Positions 8,848-17,589 of a DNA stretch of 64,000 nt are shown piece after piece. The notes under the pieces are model-generated. The model saw only the letters and a program-made list of their open reading frames with translations, ran no database searches and was not told the origin of the DNA. Source of the stretch: Acidimicrobiia bacterium (GTDB lineage: Bacteria > Actinomycetota > Acidimicrobiia > Acidimicrobiales > Aldehydirespiratoraceae). Position 1 is the first letter of the stretch. Every line of letters starts with the position of its first letter. The DNA is taken from the NCBI GenBank assembly GCA_022819505.1, contig JAJEHD010000009.1, forward strand, positions 1 through 64,000. Direction: 5' to 3'. The position numbers and the translations under genes were made by a program.

Positions 8848-9782
8848 CCTCGCTGCCGGGAGCGGCGCTGCTGGTCGCGGAGATGGTCGCGCTCTTCCTG
8901 CTCGTGACACTGGCGGTGACGCTGCTGCAGCGCCGGCTCGGCGACGCCACCATCCGACGGTGGATGGGCGGGCCTCCCCGGCGGGCCGCCCTCAAGGGCA
9001 TCGCGGTGGGGTTCATCACGCCGTTCTGCACCTACTCGGCCATACCGGTTCTCCTCGGTATGCGCCAGGCCGGTGTGCGGCCCGCGGGATACGCCGCGTT
9101 CATCTTCGCCGCACCGGTGGTCGACCCGGTCATGGTCGGCGTCCTCGCCATCATCATCGGCCCCGCGGGCGCGGCGGTGTACGTCACCACCGCGTTCGCG
9201 GCGGCCTTCCTGCTGGCGCTCATCGTCGACGCGGTCGACATCGCGCCCCACCTCAAGCCGGTCCCGGCGCTGGTCGGGTCACCCGCCCCGGCGTCCAGTC
9301 CGGCGAGACCGGGATCCTCCTCGCCGCCAGTGAGCTGCTCGTCCCCGGAGGGAGCCCCATGGTCCGGATGGCGCCGCGAATCCCGAACGGCCTGGCGCCG
9401 CGCGGTCACGCTGCTGAGGAGCATGGCCTGGCTGATCGCAGCAGGCGTGGGCGTAGGGCTGGCGATCGGCCTGCTCGTACCCACCGACGCCCTCGCCGGC
9501 ATCGCAGGCGCCCACAACCCGCTGGCCGTTCCCGCAGCGGCCGCCGCCGGCATCCCGCTCTACTTCGGCACCGAGCTCTTCGTTCCCATCGGCGACGCCC
9601 TCCACGCCAAGGGAGCCGGCACCGGAGCCATCGTGGCGCTGGTCATCGCGGGCGCCGGAGCCAACATCCCCGAGTTCGCCCTGCTCACCAAGATCGCCCG
9701 GGGCCGGATCGTCGCCGCGTTCTTCGCCTACGTGTTCGCGGTGGCTGTGACAGCAGGCCTGCTCACCGACCTGATCCTGTAA
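8844..9782 (+). CDS. DUF318/ArsP-like permease
   Basis: GIAVGFITPFCTYSAIPVLLGM motif and multi-TM topology; ATGA overlap with the ArsR gene. Confidence 0.75.
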   Translation: MTSLPGAALLVAEMVALFLLVTLAVTLLQRRLGDATIRRWMGGPPRRAALKGIAVGFITPFCTYSAIPVLLGMRQAGVRPAGYAAFIFAAPVVDPVMVGVLAIIIGPAGAAVYVTTAFAAAFLLALIVDAVDIAPHLKPVPALVGSPAPASSPARPGSSSPPVSCSSPEGAPWSGWRRESRTAWRRAVTLLRSMAWLIAAGVGVGLAIGLLVPTDALAGIAGAHNPLAVPAAAAAGIPLYFGTELFVPIGDALHAKGAGTGAIVALVIAGAGANIPEFALLTKIARGRIVAAFFAYVFAVAVTAGLLTDLIL

Positions 9783-9836
9783 GCACCCGGCGAGACCTCC
9801 GGCAGCCCAGGAGCCGGGCGCCCGGGCCGCAGGCGG

Positions 9837-10838
9837 TCAGCAGACGGCGGGGTCGTTCCAACGGACGTCCTCGAAGATGCGATCTCCGTACTCGCCGCTG
9901 ATGATGGCCTCGCGGGCGTTGTTCCACATGGTCTCCCAGGTCTCATAGTCGTCGAGCACCGACTCGGGCTGCCGCGCGCTTCGTGCGACGAAGGACGGAA
10001 ACGCGGGACGGCCCGTTCCCTGCCCGATCGGGTTGTACCGCAGGTCCATGCTCCACCGCATCGCCCCGGAGCGGTTGGGCAGCGACCGGTGGACGTTCAG
10101 CTTGTCGAACAGCACCACACCTCCTCGCCGCACCGGCAGCGAGCGCTCCTCCAGGCCCTCGAGGACCGCGGGCGGGACGTAGGGCTCCGAAGCCAACTCG
10201 TCGTTGGCGCAGTGCACCTGCGAGCCGAGGCGGTGCGAGCCCGGGATCGACACCAGGCAGCCGTTTGCGGCGAAGGCGTCGGTGAGCGCGACCCAAACCG
10301 TGACGATCTGCGTGTCGTCGGCGTCGGGCAGCAACGCGACGATGTCCTGGTGCCAGGTGGTCATGCCGATGTTGGAGTGCAACCGCAGCGACTCATCGGC
10401 GACCGTGTCCTGTGACGGCTTCATGCGCATCTGCTGCACGGGGTTCGACGCGATCTCGGGCCCGATGACCGACTCGACGGCATCGAGGATGGCCGGATGG
10501 CGCAGCAGGTCGAACACCGCCGGACTGCAGTGCATCACATAGGACTCAGGATCAACGGGGCCGTTGAGCAACGGCAGCGAGATGTTGAACCAGCGATGGG
10601 AACCCGGATCGGCGGCCAGTGCCGCCGCGTACCGGTCGCCGAAGCTGCCGCCGGGCGGCACCGCCAGCGCGCCGCGCGCGATCAGCCGGTCGACCTGGCT
10701 CTCGAGGACCTGCTCGTACTCGGCATAGAGCGGTGCCAGGTCATCGTCGGTGAGCAGGCGCTCGATGGCCAGGAACCCGTCGCGATCGAACTGGTCGAGC
10801 TGTTCCGCAGAAAGGCCACCCACACCGAGCCCGGCCAC
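9837..10838 (-). CDS. Phytanoyl-CoA dioxygenase (PhyH) family protein
   Basis: LTTDD-type N-terminus, TTWHQDIVALLPDADDTQIVTVWVALTDAFAANGCLVSIPGSHRLG. Confidence 0.85.
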   Translation of the reverse strand: MAGLGVGGLSAEQLDQFDRDGFLAIERLLTDDDLAPLYAEYEQVLESQVDRLIARGALAVPPGGSFGDRYAAALAADPGSHRWFNISLPLLNGPVDPESYVMHCSPAVFDLLRHPAILDAVESVIGPEIASNPVQQMRMKPSQDTVADESLRLHSNIGMTTWHQDIVALLPDADDTQIVTVWVALTDAFAANGCLVSIPGSHRLGSQVHCANDELASEPYVPPAVLEGLEERSLPVRRGGVVLFDKLNVHRSLPNRSGAMRWSMDLRYNPIGQGTGRPAFPSFVARSARQPESVLDDYETWETMWNNAREAIISGEYGDRIFEDVRWNDPAVC

Positions 10839-10917
10839 TCCATGACACTACGTCACGGCTCGGGTCAAGAACAACGGCCCCGGGAACCGGAGGCGCCGCG
10901 GTAACGTCCAATCCGCT

Positions 10918-12573
10918 GTGACCAAGGCGCTCGGATTCCTAGTTGCGCTGTGCTTCATCGCAGCGGCATGCGGTTCGGCGGACACGGCAACGCCCGCCCA
11001 AGAACCCGAAACCGCTCCCGTAGCCGCTGAGGACCCTGCCACGGAACCAGCCGACACCACCACCACGATCCCAGAGCCGGCGGCCGATCCCGAGACCACC
11101 CAAAACCCGACCACCGAAGAAGACGACACCACCGCAACCACCACGACGATCCCGGAGCCGGAGCCGGCGACCGATCCCGAGACCACCCAAAACCCGACCA
11201 CCGACGAGGCCGACACCACAACCACGATCCCGGAGCCGGAGCCCGAAACCGACTCCACCGCAACCACTACGACGATCCCGGAGCCGGTGGCCGATCCCGA
11301 GACCACCGAAGACCCGGCCGCCGAAGACGCCGACACCACCGCAACCACCACGACGATCCCGGAGCCGGAGCCGGCGACCGATCCCGAGACCACCGAAGAC
11401 CCGATCAGCGAAGAGGCCGACACCACCGCCACAACGCCGGCGCCATTGCCTGAACGGCTGCCGGCCGATCCCGACGCCCCGACTGGCGAATGGGTGGCCG
11501 GGATCAACGCAGCCGGATGGGGCTTCCATCGGCACCTGACCGGCAACGCGGTCTCCAGCCCGGTGAGCATCGGGGTCGCCTTCAGCCTGAGCCGGGCCGG
11601 GGCGTCGCCCGACTCCGGAGCGGCTCTCGACCGGATCTTCGGATTCCCCGACGACGGCACCCACAGCGCGGCCAACGCCGTCGACCTCAGCCTGGCCGAG
11701 CCCTCAGTGGAGCCCACCACCCTGGAGGTGGCCAACCGGCTGTTCCCCGACGACGACTTCACCATGCGGACCGAGTTCCTCCACACGGCCGCCGCCCAGT
11801 ACGGGGCCGCCGTCGAGCCGGTCGACACCGCCGACGGCGCCGCCGCGGCCGGCATCATCAACCGGTGGGTGTCGGAGAGCACCCGGGGACTCATTCCCAT
11901 GATCGTCGACGGGGACGTCGTCCAAGGCCAGCAACTGGTCCTCGTCAACACCGTGTACCTGAAAGCCGACTGGGTCGCGCAGTTCCCGTCGGAGCTGACC
12001 GGTGACGGCCAGTTCACCACCGGCGACGGCCAGACGGTGACCGTGCCGTTCATGCGCGACCAGAGACCGGCACCGCGTCGCTTCGCCCGCCTCGAGGACG
12101 CCGACGCCGTCGAGCTGCCCTACCAGGGCGGCGAACTGGCCATGTGGCTAGTCGTCCCCCACGACCCCGCCGGGCTGGCCGCCGTCGAGGAGTCGCTCGG
12201 CGCCCGAGGCGTGACCGGACTGCAGCAGGCCGCCCAGGAAGGCATGGTCGACGTCATCATGCCGCAGTGGGAGCAGACCCTGCCGCCCGCCGATCTGTTC
12301 GGGTGGCTATGCCCGCAGGGGTTCTGCCCCGGCGCGCGCTTCGACAACATCGCCCCGGGCATCTTCATCACCGCCGCGCTCCACGGCGCCAAGGTGATCG
12401 TCGACGAGAAGGGCACCGAAGCGGCCGCCGCCACCGCGCTGGTGGGCCGGACCTCCCTGCCTCCCCCACCCGACCTCACCATCGTCGCGGACCGCCCCTT
12501 CCTGTGGGCCATCGTCCACCAGGACACCGGCGCCCTGCTGTTCGTGGGCCGCCTCGTCGACCCGACCGCCTAG
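10918..12573 (+). CDS. Secreted lipoprotein serpin with repetitive T/E/P-rich linker
   Basis: Lipobox-type CFIAAACGS; serpin hinge VIVDEKGTEAAAATA and ADRPFLWAIVHQDTGALLFVGRLVDP. Confidence 0.9.
   Translation: MTKALGFLVALCFIAAACGSADTATPAQEPETAPVAAEDPATEPADTTTTIPEPAADPETTQNPTTEEDDTTATTTTIPEPEPATDPETTQNPTTDEADTTTTIPEPEPETDSTATTTTIPEPVADPETTEDPAAEDADTTATTTTIPEPEPATDPETTEDPISEEADTTATTPAPLPERLPADPDAPTGEWVAGINAAGWGFHRHLTGNAVSSPVSIGVAFSLSRAGASPDSGAALDRIFGFPDDGTHSAANAVDLSLAEPSVEPTTLEVANRLFPDDDFTMRTEFLHTAAAQYGAAVEPVDTADGAAAAGIINRWVSESTRGLIPMIVDGDVVQGQQLVLVNTVYLKADWVAQFPSELTGDGQFTTGDGQTVTVPFMRDQRPAPRRFARLEDADAVELPYQGGELAMWLVVPHDPAGLAAVEESLGARGVTGLQQAAQEGMVDVIMPQWEQTLPPADLFGWLCPQGFCPGARFDNIAPGIFITAALHGAKVIVDEKGTEAAAATALVGRTSLPPPPDLTIVADRPFLWAIVHQDTGALLFVGRLVDPTA
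11044..11448 (+). repeat. Imperfect in-frame tandem repeats encoding (D)TTATTTTIPEPEPATDPETTxxP units
   Basis: About five degenerate units of roughly 60-85 bp sharing ACCACGACGATCCCGGAGCCG...GATCCCGAGACCACC. Confidence 0.85.
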
Positions 12574-12656
12574 GACCAGGCCAGACGACGCCCACCGAGC
12601 GCCGGCACCAGAGGCTCTGCAGGCGCCCTGTGTGACCCGACCCGCCCGCGGGCGGT

Positions 12657-13001
12657 TCAGCTCGGAATGTCCAGGATCAATCCGAGAAGATCGCGGATCT
12701 GTGCCAGCGCCGCGTTTCCGACGTTCCCGCGCCGGTCGTCGATCCGCCGGGCAGCTACAGCCCGGATGTGCTGGCACTGGGCTGCTGACCGACGGTCCAG
12801 GCCGTTGGCCGCATCGGCGTCGACCTCCACTTCCGAAGCGAGTCCGCGAACAGTCGAGGTGAGCGGCACAACCTGGACGACGCTCGGCCCGGCGTCCAGA
12901 ACCCGCTGCGCGCTGACCACCACGGCCGGACGACGGAACCCGGCTTCGCTCCCAGCGGGCGCACCAAGGTCAAGATCGACCACGTCACCCGAGGTCAGCA
13001 T
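12657..13001 (-). CDS. mazF: MazF/PemK-like toxin
   Basis: LTSGDVVDLDLGAPAGSEAGFRRPAVVVSAQRVLD...VQVVPLTSTVRG...QCQHIRAVAARRI. Confidence 0.85.
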   Translation of the reverse strand: MLTSGDVVDLDLGAPAGSEAGFRRPAVVVSAQRVLDAGPSVVQVVPLTSTVRGLASEVEVDADAANGLDRRSAAQCQHIRAVAARRIDDRRGNVGNAALAQIRDLLGLILDIPS

Positions 13002-13179
13002 CGAGCCACCTCGACTCGTCGTCGGTCAACCCGCCGCGCAGGTCGTCGCCGATCAACTCCTGTCGCAGGCGCCGGACGGCCAGCGCAACCGTGTCGCCCA
13101 CCGTCGCGCCGAGGGCCGACGCCAGCTTCTTGATCTCCTGATGGGTTGCGCCGTCAATCCGGACACTCGTACTCTGCAT
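12985..13179 (-). CDS. MazE-like RHH antitoxin
   Basis: STSVRIDGATHQEIKKLASALGATVGDTVALAVRRL; overlaps MazF-like gene. Confidence 0.75.
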   Translation of the reverse strand: MQSTSVRIDGATHQEIKKLASALGATVGDTVALAVRRLRQELIGDDLRGGLTDDESRWLDADLG

Positions 13180-13236
13180 GCAATAATGCTAGCAAGATTG
13201 AATGCCAAGGAACGGGTGCCTGCAGATGGCCGAGTG

Positions 13237-15018
13237 TCAGCGGCTGCGCTCGACGTGGACGGTGACGATGTCCACGCCGTGGAACTTCTTGTGGCGCACG
13301 GCCGCCGCGTGGAAGCGCAACAGTCGCAGCGAGAGGTTCTCGACCGTCGGCACGGCTGACTCCTCGGTCAGGAATGCCAGCTGGTCCTCGATGTTCTCCT
13401 GGCGTGTCGTGGCGATGAACTCCAGTTCCACCATCGTGGAGCGCGGCCTTGCGAGGATGACCAGGCGGGCACGTTCCGAGCCGTCGGCGTCGCCGTCCTG
13501 GGAGAGCAGGCTGGCGAGCGTTTCCTCGCCGGCCGACCGCAGCCGCAGCGCGGAGGCTTCGCTCCATTCGAGCCGGGTGGCCAGCCGGGTGAGGAACTCG
13601 TCGATGGCCGGGATCGAGGCGCTGTCCAGCGTGACCTCCAGGCGCGCACGGCGGGTGTTCGTCGCTTCGAGCAGGAGCGTCATCGCGATGGCGACCATGG
13701 CGCCGATGGTGACGCCGTTGGCGAGCAGCCCGCCCAGGTCATCGCCGAGGAGCTCCTGCGTGATGGGGTGACCGTGGAGGCCCAAGCCCAGCGCGCTGGC
13801 GAGCGCGACCACCAGCGCGCGCTGGGGGTCGATGCCGTCGCGCAACACGGTCTGGCAGCCGCTGACGAAGAGCATCCCCATGGCGAGCATCAGGTAGGCG
13901 CCCAGAACCGGTCCGGGGATCGTCAACAGGACGGCAGTGAACTTGGAGAACAGGGCGAGCGCCACCGTGACGGCAGCCACACCGGCCCCGACTCGACGGG
14001 CGGCGACTCCGGTGAGGTTGATCAGCGACAGGCTGTATGAGGAATTGGCCATTGGCGGGAGCGTGCCGGCGAGACCGCCGAGCAGCATGCCGACGCCGTT
14101 GGCGCTGACCATGCCCTGGATCTGGCGGAAGTCGATCGCCCGCGGCACCCGGCGGGAGCCCTGCTGGATGGCCACGCCGTCGCTGATGGTCTTGAGCCCG
14201 AGCACCAGCGTGAGGATCGCGAACGAGGGCAGGAGCGCCCAGAACTCCCTGCTCGGTGTGAGATCGACGCTCAAGGCCGGCATCTCGGGAATGCCGAACC
14301 AGGCGGCGTTGACGATCCGGTCACCGTCGAGCACACCGAATCCGGCGGCGACGACGCATCCGGCCAGGATGCTGGTGAACGGCGCGACCAGTCGCCAACG
14401 TCCGGTGGCCCGCAGTGTCACGATCACCGAGACCAGCAAGGTCACTGCGGCGATGGCTGGGCCGGCCGCCGCCGGGGCGTCGTCGGGTAGGTCGCTGACG
14501 GTGTCGAACGCGATGGGCAGCACGCTGACCGCGATCAGCATCGTCACCGTGCCCGACACGGTCGGCGTGACGATCCGTCGCAGTGTCGGCAACCACCAGG
14601 CGAGCCCGACCTGCAGCAGGCTGCAGACGATCATAAGGCTCGCGAACGTCGCCAGACCGGCCGCGGAGACGGTGGCCACCATGATCGCGATGAACATGGC
14701 CGCGGGCCACGCGAGCACGACATGGCCGGCACCGAATCGCCATAGTTGGCGCGCCTGCAACGCCGTGATGGCCGCGCACATCAGCATGGCAGCGAAGACG
14801 CTCCAGGTCAGGTGTCTGTCGTCGAGTCCCGAGGAGCGAATAGCGATGGCCACGTTGAGCACCATGGGCGCGACCACCAGCGCGGCCCCCTGGAACCCGA
14901 CCAGCAGTGCGATCGACGGAGGACAGGGCTCCTCGGGCTCGAATCGGATGGGCTGTTCGGCGCTGCCGGCAGTCACTGGTTCGCCAACCTCACCCGATGA
15001 GCCTAGTCCCGGGCCCAT
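13237..15018 (-). CDS. NCS2 (uracil/xanthine-type) permease with C-terminal RsbW/HATPase-like domain (start uncertain)
   Basis: Multi-TM PPSIALLVGFQGAALVVAPMVL...GTLPPMANSSYSLSLINLTGVAARRVG; C-terminal EVTLDSASIPAIDEFLTRLATRLEWSEASALRLRSAGEETLASLL. Confidence 0.75.
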   Translation of the reverse strand: MGPGLGSSGEVGEPVTAGSAEQPIRFEPEEPCPPSIALLVGFQGAALVVAPMVLNVAIAIRSSGLDDRHLTWSVFAAMLMCAAITALQARQLWRFGAGHVVLAWPAAMFIAIMVATVSAAGLATFASLMIVCSLLQVGLAWWLPTLRRIVTPTVSGTVTMLIAVSVLPIAFDTVSDLPDDAPAAAGPAIAAVTLLVSVIVTLRATGRWRLVAPFTSILAGCVVAAGFGVLDGDRIVNAAWFGIPEMPALSVDLTPSREFWALLPSFAILTLVLGLKTISDGVAIQQGSRRVPRAIDFRQIQGMVSANGVGMLLGGLAGTLPPMANSSYSLSLINLTGVAARRVGAGVAAVTVALALFSKFTAVLLTIPGPVLGAYLMLAMGMLFVSGCQTVLRDGIDPQRALVVALASALGLGLHGHPITQELLGDDLGGLLANGVTIGAMVAIAMTLLLEATNTRRARLEVTLDSASIPAIDEFLTRLATRLEWSEASALRLRSAGEETLASLLSQDGDADGSERARLVILARPRSTMVELEFIATTRQENIEDQLAFLTEESAVPTVENLSLRLLRFHAAAVRHKKFHGVDIVTVHVERSR

Positions 15019-15134
15019 CTTGCGGAACCGGGCGCCAACACTACAGATACCGCCCTTTGCATCGGCGGTGAGCACCTCCTTAGCATCTGTGAACACATGG
15101 GGGGCAGGCGCGCTGGCCGGGGAGGAGAACCCAG

Positions 15135-16403
15135 ATGAGTGAACCGTCTTGGCAGGAGGCCCGGGCCAGCCGCTTCCGGCCCGACGGCGTCGTGGGCACG
15201 CCCCTGCACACCCGCACCGCGCGGCACAGCCAGACTCCGTGGTACTTCAACTGGGACCTCAACCATGTCGTCGACGTCTACGACGACTTCCACGCCGAAC
15301 TCGGCGCGATCCGACAGACGGTGGCGATGGGCGACATGTCACCGTTGTGCAAGTGCACGATCGCGGGCCCGGACGCCACCCGGCTCGTCGACCAGTTGGT
15401 GCCCCGCAACATCGACAACCTCGACGTGGGCACCGTGCAGTACACGCCGTGGTGCAACGACGACGGCAAGGTCGTCTCCGACGGGCTCGTGTTCCGCGCC
15501 TCGGACTCGAGCTACCGCTTCACCGGGGATCCGACCTGCGACTGGTTCGCCCAGAAGGCCGAGGGCTACGACGTCGAGATCCTCGACGAGACCGACGACT
15601 ACGGGATCCTCATGGTGCAGGGACCCCGGGCCCGCGACGTGGTCGAGCGGGCGACGGGGGCCGACTGGTCCAACCTCGACTTCTCGCGCATGGTCCGCAC
15701 CCGGATCGGCGGCGTCGAGATCGAACTGGCCCGGCAGGGCTTCACCGGTGAGCTCGGCTACGAGATCCTGATGCCGGCCGGCAGCGGCGCCCCCGTATGG
15801 GACGCAGTCGCCGAGGCCGGCGCCGACCACGGGCTACGGCCGTGCGGCGAGTGGGCGATCGACGTGGCCCGGGTCGAGGCCGGTCTGCTGATTCCGGGAC
15901 CCGACTACGCCAACGCGGGACCGGACCCCACCGGCTCGCACACGGTCTCGGCGTCGGATCCCGAGTGCCACTCGTCGCCGTTCGAGCTGAGGATGGGGCC
16001 CTTCGTCGATCTGTCCAAGGAGTCCTTCATCGGTCGTGACGCCCTCGTCGCGGAGGCCGAGGCGGGCGGGCCGCCGAGGCGGCTGGTCGGGCTCGACATC
16101 GACTGGCGGGCCGTCGTCGCGGCCCACCTCGACCACGGCGTCCCCCCGAACATCTCGCCGCGCGTCGAATGGGTGGCCAAACCGGTCTCGCTCGACGGCA
16201 GCCGCGCCGGCCGGGCATCCAGCATCACTTGGGGCCCGTCGGTCGATCGGCTGATCGGCTTCGGGCACCTCGACAAGGCGCACAGCGAGCCCGGCACCCA
16301 GGTGTTCGTGGACTGGGCCATCCCCGGAACCGGCATCGTGTTCGCGGCCCCTGCTACCGTCGACGAACTCCCCTTCCTCCAGCACCGCCGCACCACAGGA
16401 TGA
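15135..16403 (+). CDS. GcvT-family aminomethyltransferase / folate-dependent demethylase-like protein
   Basis: GDMSPLCKCTIAGPDATRLVDQLVPRNI, ILMVQGPRARDVVERATG, ELARQGFTGELGYEI. Confidence 0.85.
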   Translation: MSEPSWQEARASRFRPDGVVGTPLHTRTARHSQTPWYFNWDLNHVVDVYDDFHAELGAIRQTVAMGDMSPLCKCTIAGPDATRLVDQLVPRNIDNLDVGTVQYTPWCNDDGKVVSDGLVFRASDSSYRFTGDPTCDWFAQKAEGYDVEILDETDDYGILMVQGPRARDVVERATGADWSNLDFSRMVRTRIGGVEIELARQGFTGELGYEILMPAGSGAPVWDAVAEAGADHGLRPCGEWAIDVARVEAGLLIPGPDYANAGPDPTGSHTVSASDPECHSSPFELRMGPFVDLSKESFIGRDALVAEAEAGGPPRRLVGLDIDWRAVVAAHLDHGVPPNISPRVEWVAKPVSLDGSRAGRASSITWGPSVDRLIGFGHLDKAHSEPGTQVFVDWAIPGTGIVFAAPATVDELPFLQHRRTTG

Positions 16404-16516
16404 CCCCCGGCACTGAGGGATGACTCAGTTCAGTCCCCCGGGACCTCGCGCGAGATAGCAGTTGTGCTTGAAATTCCGACACAGATAAGCAGTTTTTCAA
16501 GGACAAGACTCGATCG

Positions 16517-16591
16517 AGCGCCGGGCGGGATTTGAACCCGCGGCTTTACGGCTTTGCAGGCCGTTCCCTTGGTCCGCTCGGGCACCGGCGC
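16517..16591 (-). tRNA. tRNA-Cys (GCA)
   Basis: GCGCCGG/CCGGCGC acceptor, CTGCAAA anticodon loop, GCGGG TTCAAAT CCCGC T arm. Confidence 0.9.
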
Positions 16592-16655
16592 AGGGAATCG
16601 CAGCGTACCGGCGACAGGGCCCCGGGCAGACCCGGTTACGGCGGGGCGCAGACGG

Positions 16656-17189
16656 TCAGCGAAGTCTTGTTCGGGCGGCCACCGCGGCGGTGACCGAGGC
16701 TGCTCCGGCCTCGCTCAGGCAAGCGGCTACCGCCCCGACGGTCGTGCCCGTGAGGATCACGTCGTCGACCACCACCACATGGCGGCCGGCGACCGCATCG
16801 GAAGCCCGGTAGCCGGCTGCGGCCGCGATCTCGGTCCGTTGCCGCGGATCGACATGGCGCAGGCGCGGCGTCGCCGCGGTTCTGGCCACAAGATCGCCCC
16901 GGTACTCCCCCGCCCCGGCTGCGGCCAGCGAGCGGGCCAGCCCATCGACCAGCAGCCCGCCGGTGGTATCCGCGGCCGGCAGCGTCGATGGGACCGGCAC
17001 CACCAGGCGATCGGAGCCGTCGGGAGTCTCCGCGAGCGCGCCGGCCAGGCCTGAGAACCGGTCGGCCAACTCGGCAGCACACCCGGGATCATCCTGGTCC
17101 TTGGCCCGATGGACCAGCCAGCCGACATCCGTGCGCTCATCGCAATCAGCACGCCAGTAGTCATCCAGCAGGAGCAGTTCCACGCCGAG
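16656..17189 (-). CDS. ComF-family phosphoribosyltransferase-like protein
   Basis: VVPVPSTLP... and GRHVVVVDDVILTGTTVGAVAACL PRPP-binding motif. Confidence 0.75.
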   Translation of the reverse strand, partial: LGVELLLLDDYWRADCDERTDVGWLVHRAKDQDDPGCAAELADRFSGLAGALAETPDGSDRLVVPVPSTLPAADTTGGLLVDGLARSLAAAGAGEYRGDLVARTAATPRLRHVDPRQRTEIAAAAGYRASDAVAGRHVVVVDDVILTGTTVGAVAACLSEAGAASVTAAVAARTRLR

Positions 17190-17234
17190 CATTGCGAGAG
17201 AGCCCACGCCGACGGCTCCCCCACCATTCACCAG

Positions 17235-17307
17235 AGCGGACGACCGGCCTCGAACCGGCGACCTCAACCTTGGCAAGGTTGCGCTCTACCAACTGAGCTA
17301 CGTCCGC
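17235..17307 (-). tRNA. tRNA-Gly (GCC)
   Basis: GCGGACG/CGTCCGC acceptor, CAACC TTGCCAA GGTTG anticodon arm, GCCGG TTCGAGG CCGGT T arm. Confidence 0.92.
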
Positions 17308-17352
17308 GAAGGGGGCCGATCCTACCGGCGGGGCCCGCCCGCGGCCACGCTG

Positions 17353-17589
17353 TCAGCGGTCCTCCGGGGGACGGAGGTCGATGGTGAGCCGCAACACGCC
17401 GTCCTCCAGCGTGGCCTCCGCGTCGCCGATCATGGCGAAGTCCTGGAAGTCCTTCTGAGCCTGCTCCAGGAAGTGGCGCCGCTCGTCGCCCGCCACCGGC
17501 GGAAGGTTGCGGCGCTTGACCCCCTCGGCCCGCTCGCGGAAGCGCTCGATCATCGCGTCGGCGTCGAATCCCTCGGTCACGGCCGTCAA
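17353..17589 (-). CDS. Conserved hypothetical protein
   Basis: 78-aa ORF FDADAMIERFRERAEGVKRRNLPPVAGDERRHFLEQAQKDFQDFAMIGDAEATLEDGVLRLTIDL overlapping the upstream gene. Confidence 0.6.
   Translation of the reverse strand: MTAVTEGFDADAMIERFRERAEGVKRRNLPPVAGDERRHFLEQAQKDFQDFAMIGDAEATLEDGVLRLTIDLRPPEDR

Noticed and set aside
9279-9420. Possible frameshift in the ArsP-like permease
   Set aside because: The Ser/Pro-rich loop looks odd, but no alternative frame gives a better permease sequence and the TM segments resume in the same frame.
10848-12053. 401-aa minus-strand ORF with VVVVAVVSAS repeats
   Set aside because: Antisense translation of the serpin repeat DNA.
12644-12657. ccgcccgcgggcgg palindrome between serpin and MazF genes
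   Set aside because: Could be a bidirectional terminator, but short with no T tract; not reported as a feature.
13937-15142. 401-aa plus-strand ORF
   Set aside because: Antisense shadow of the NCS2 permease gene; no recognisable domain.
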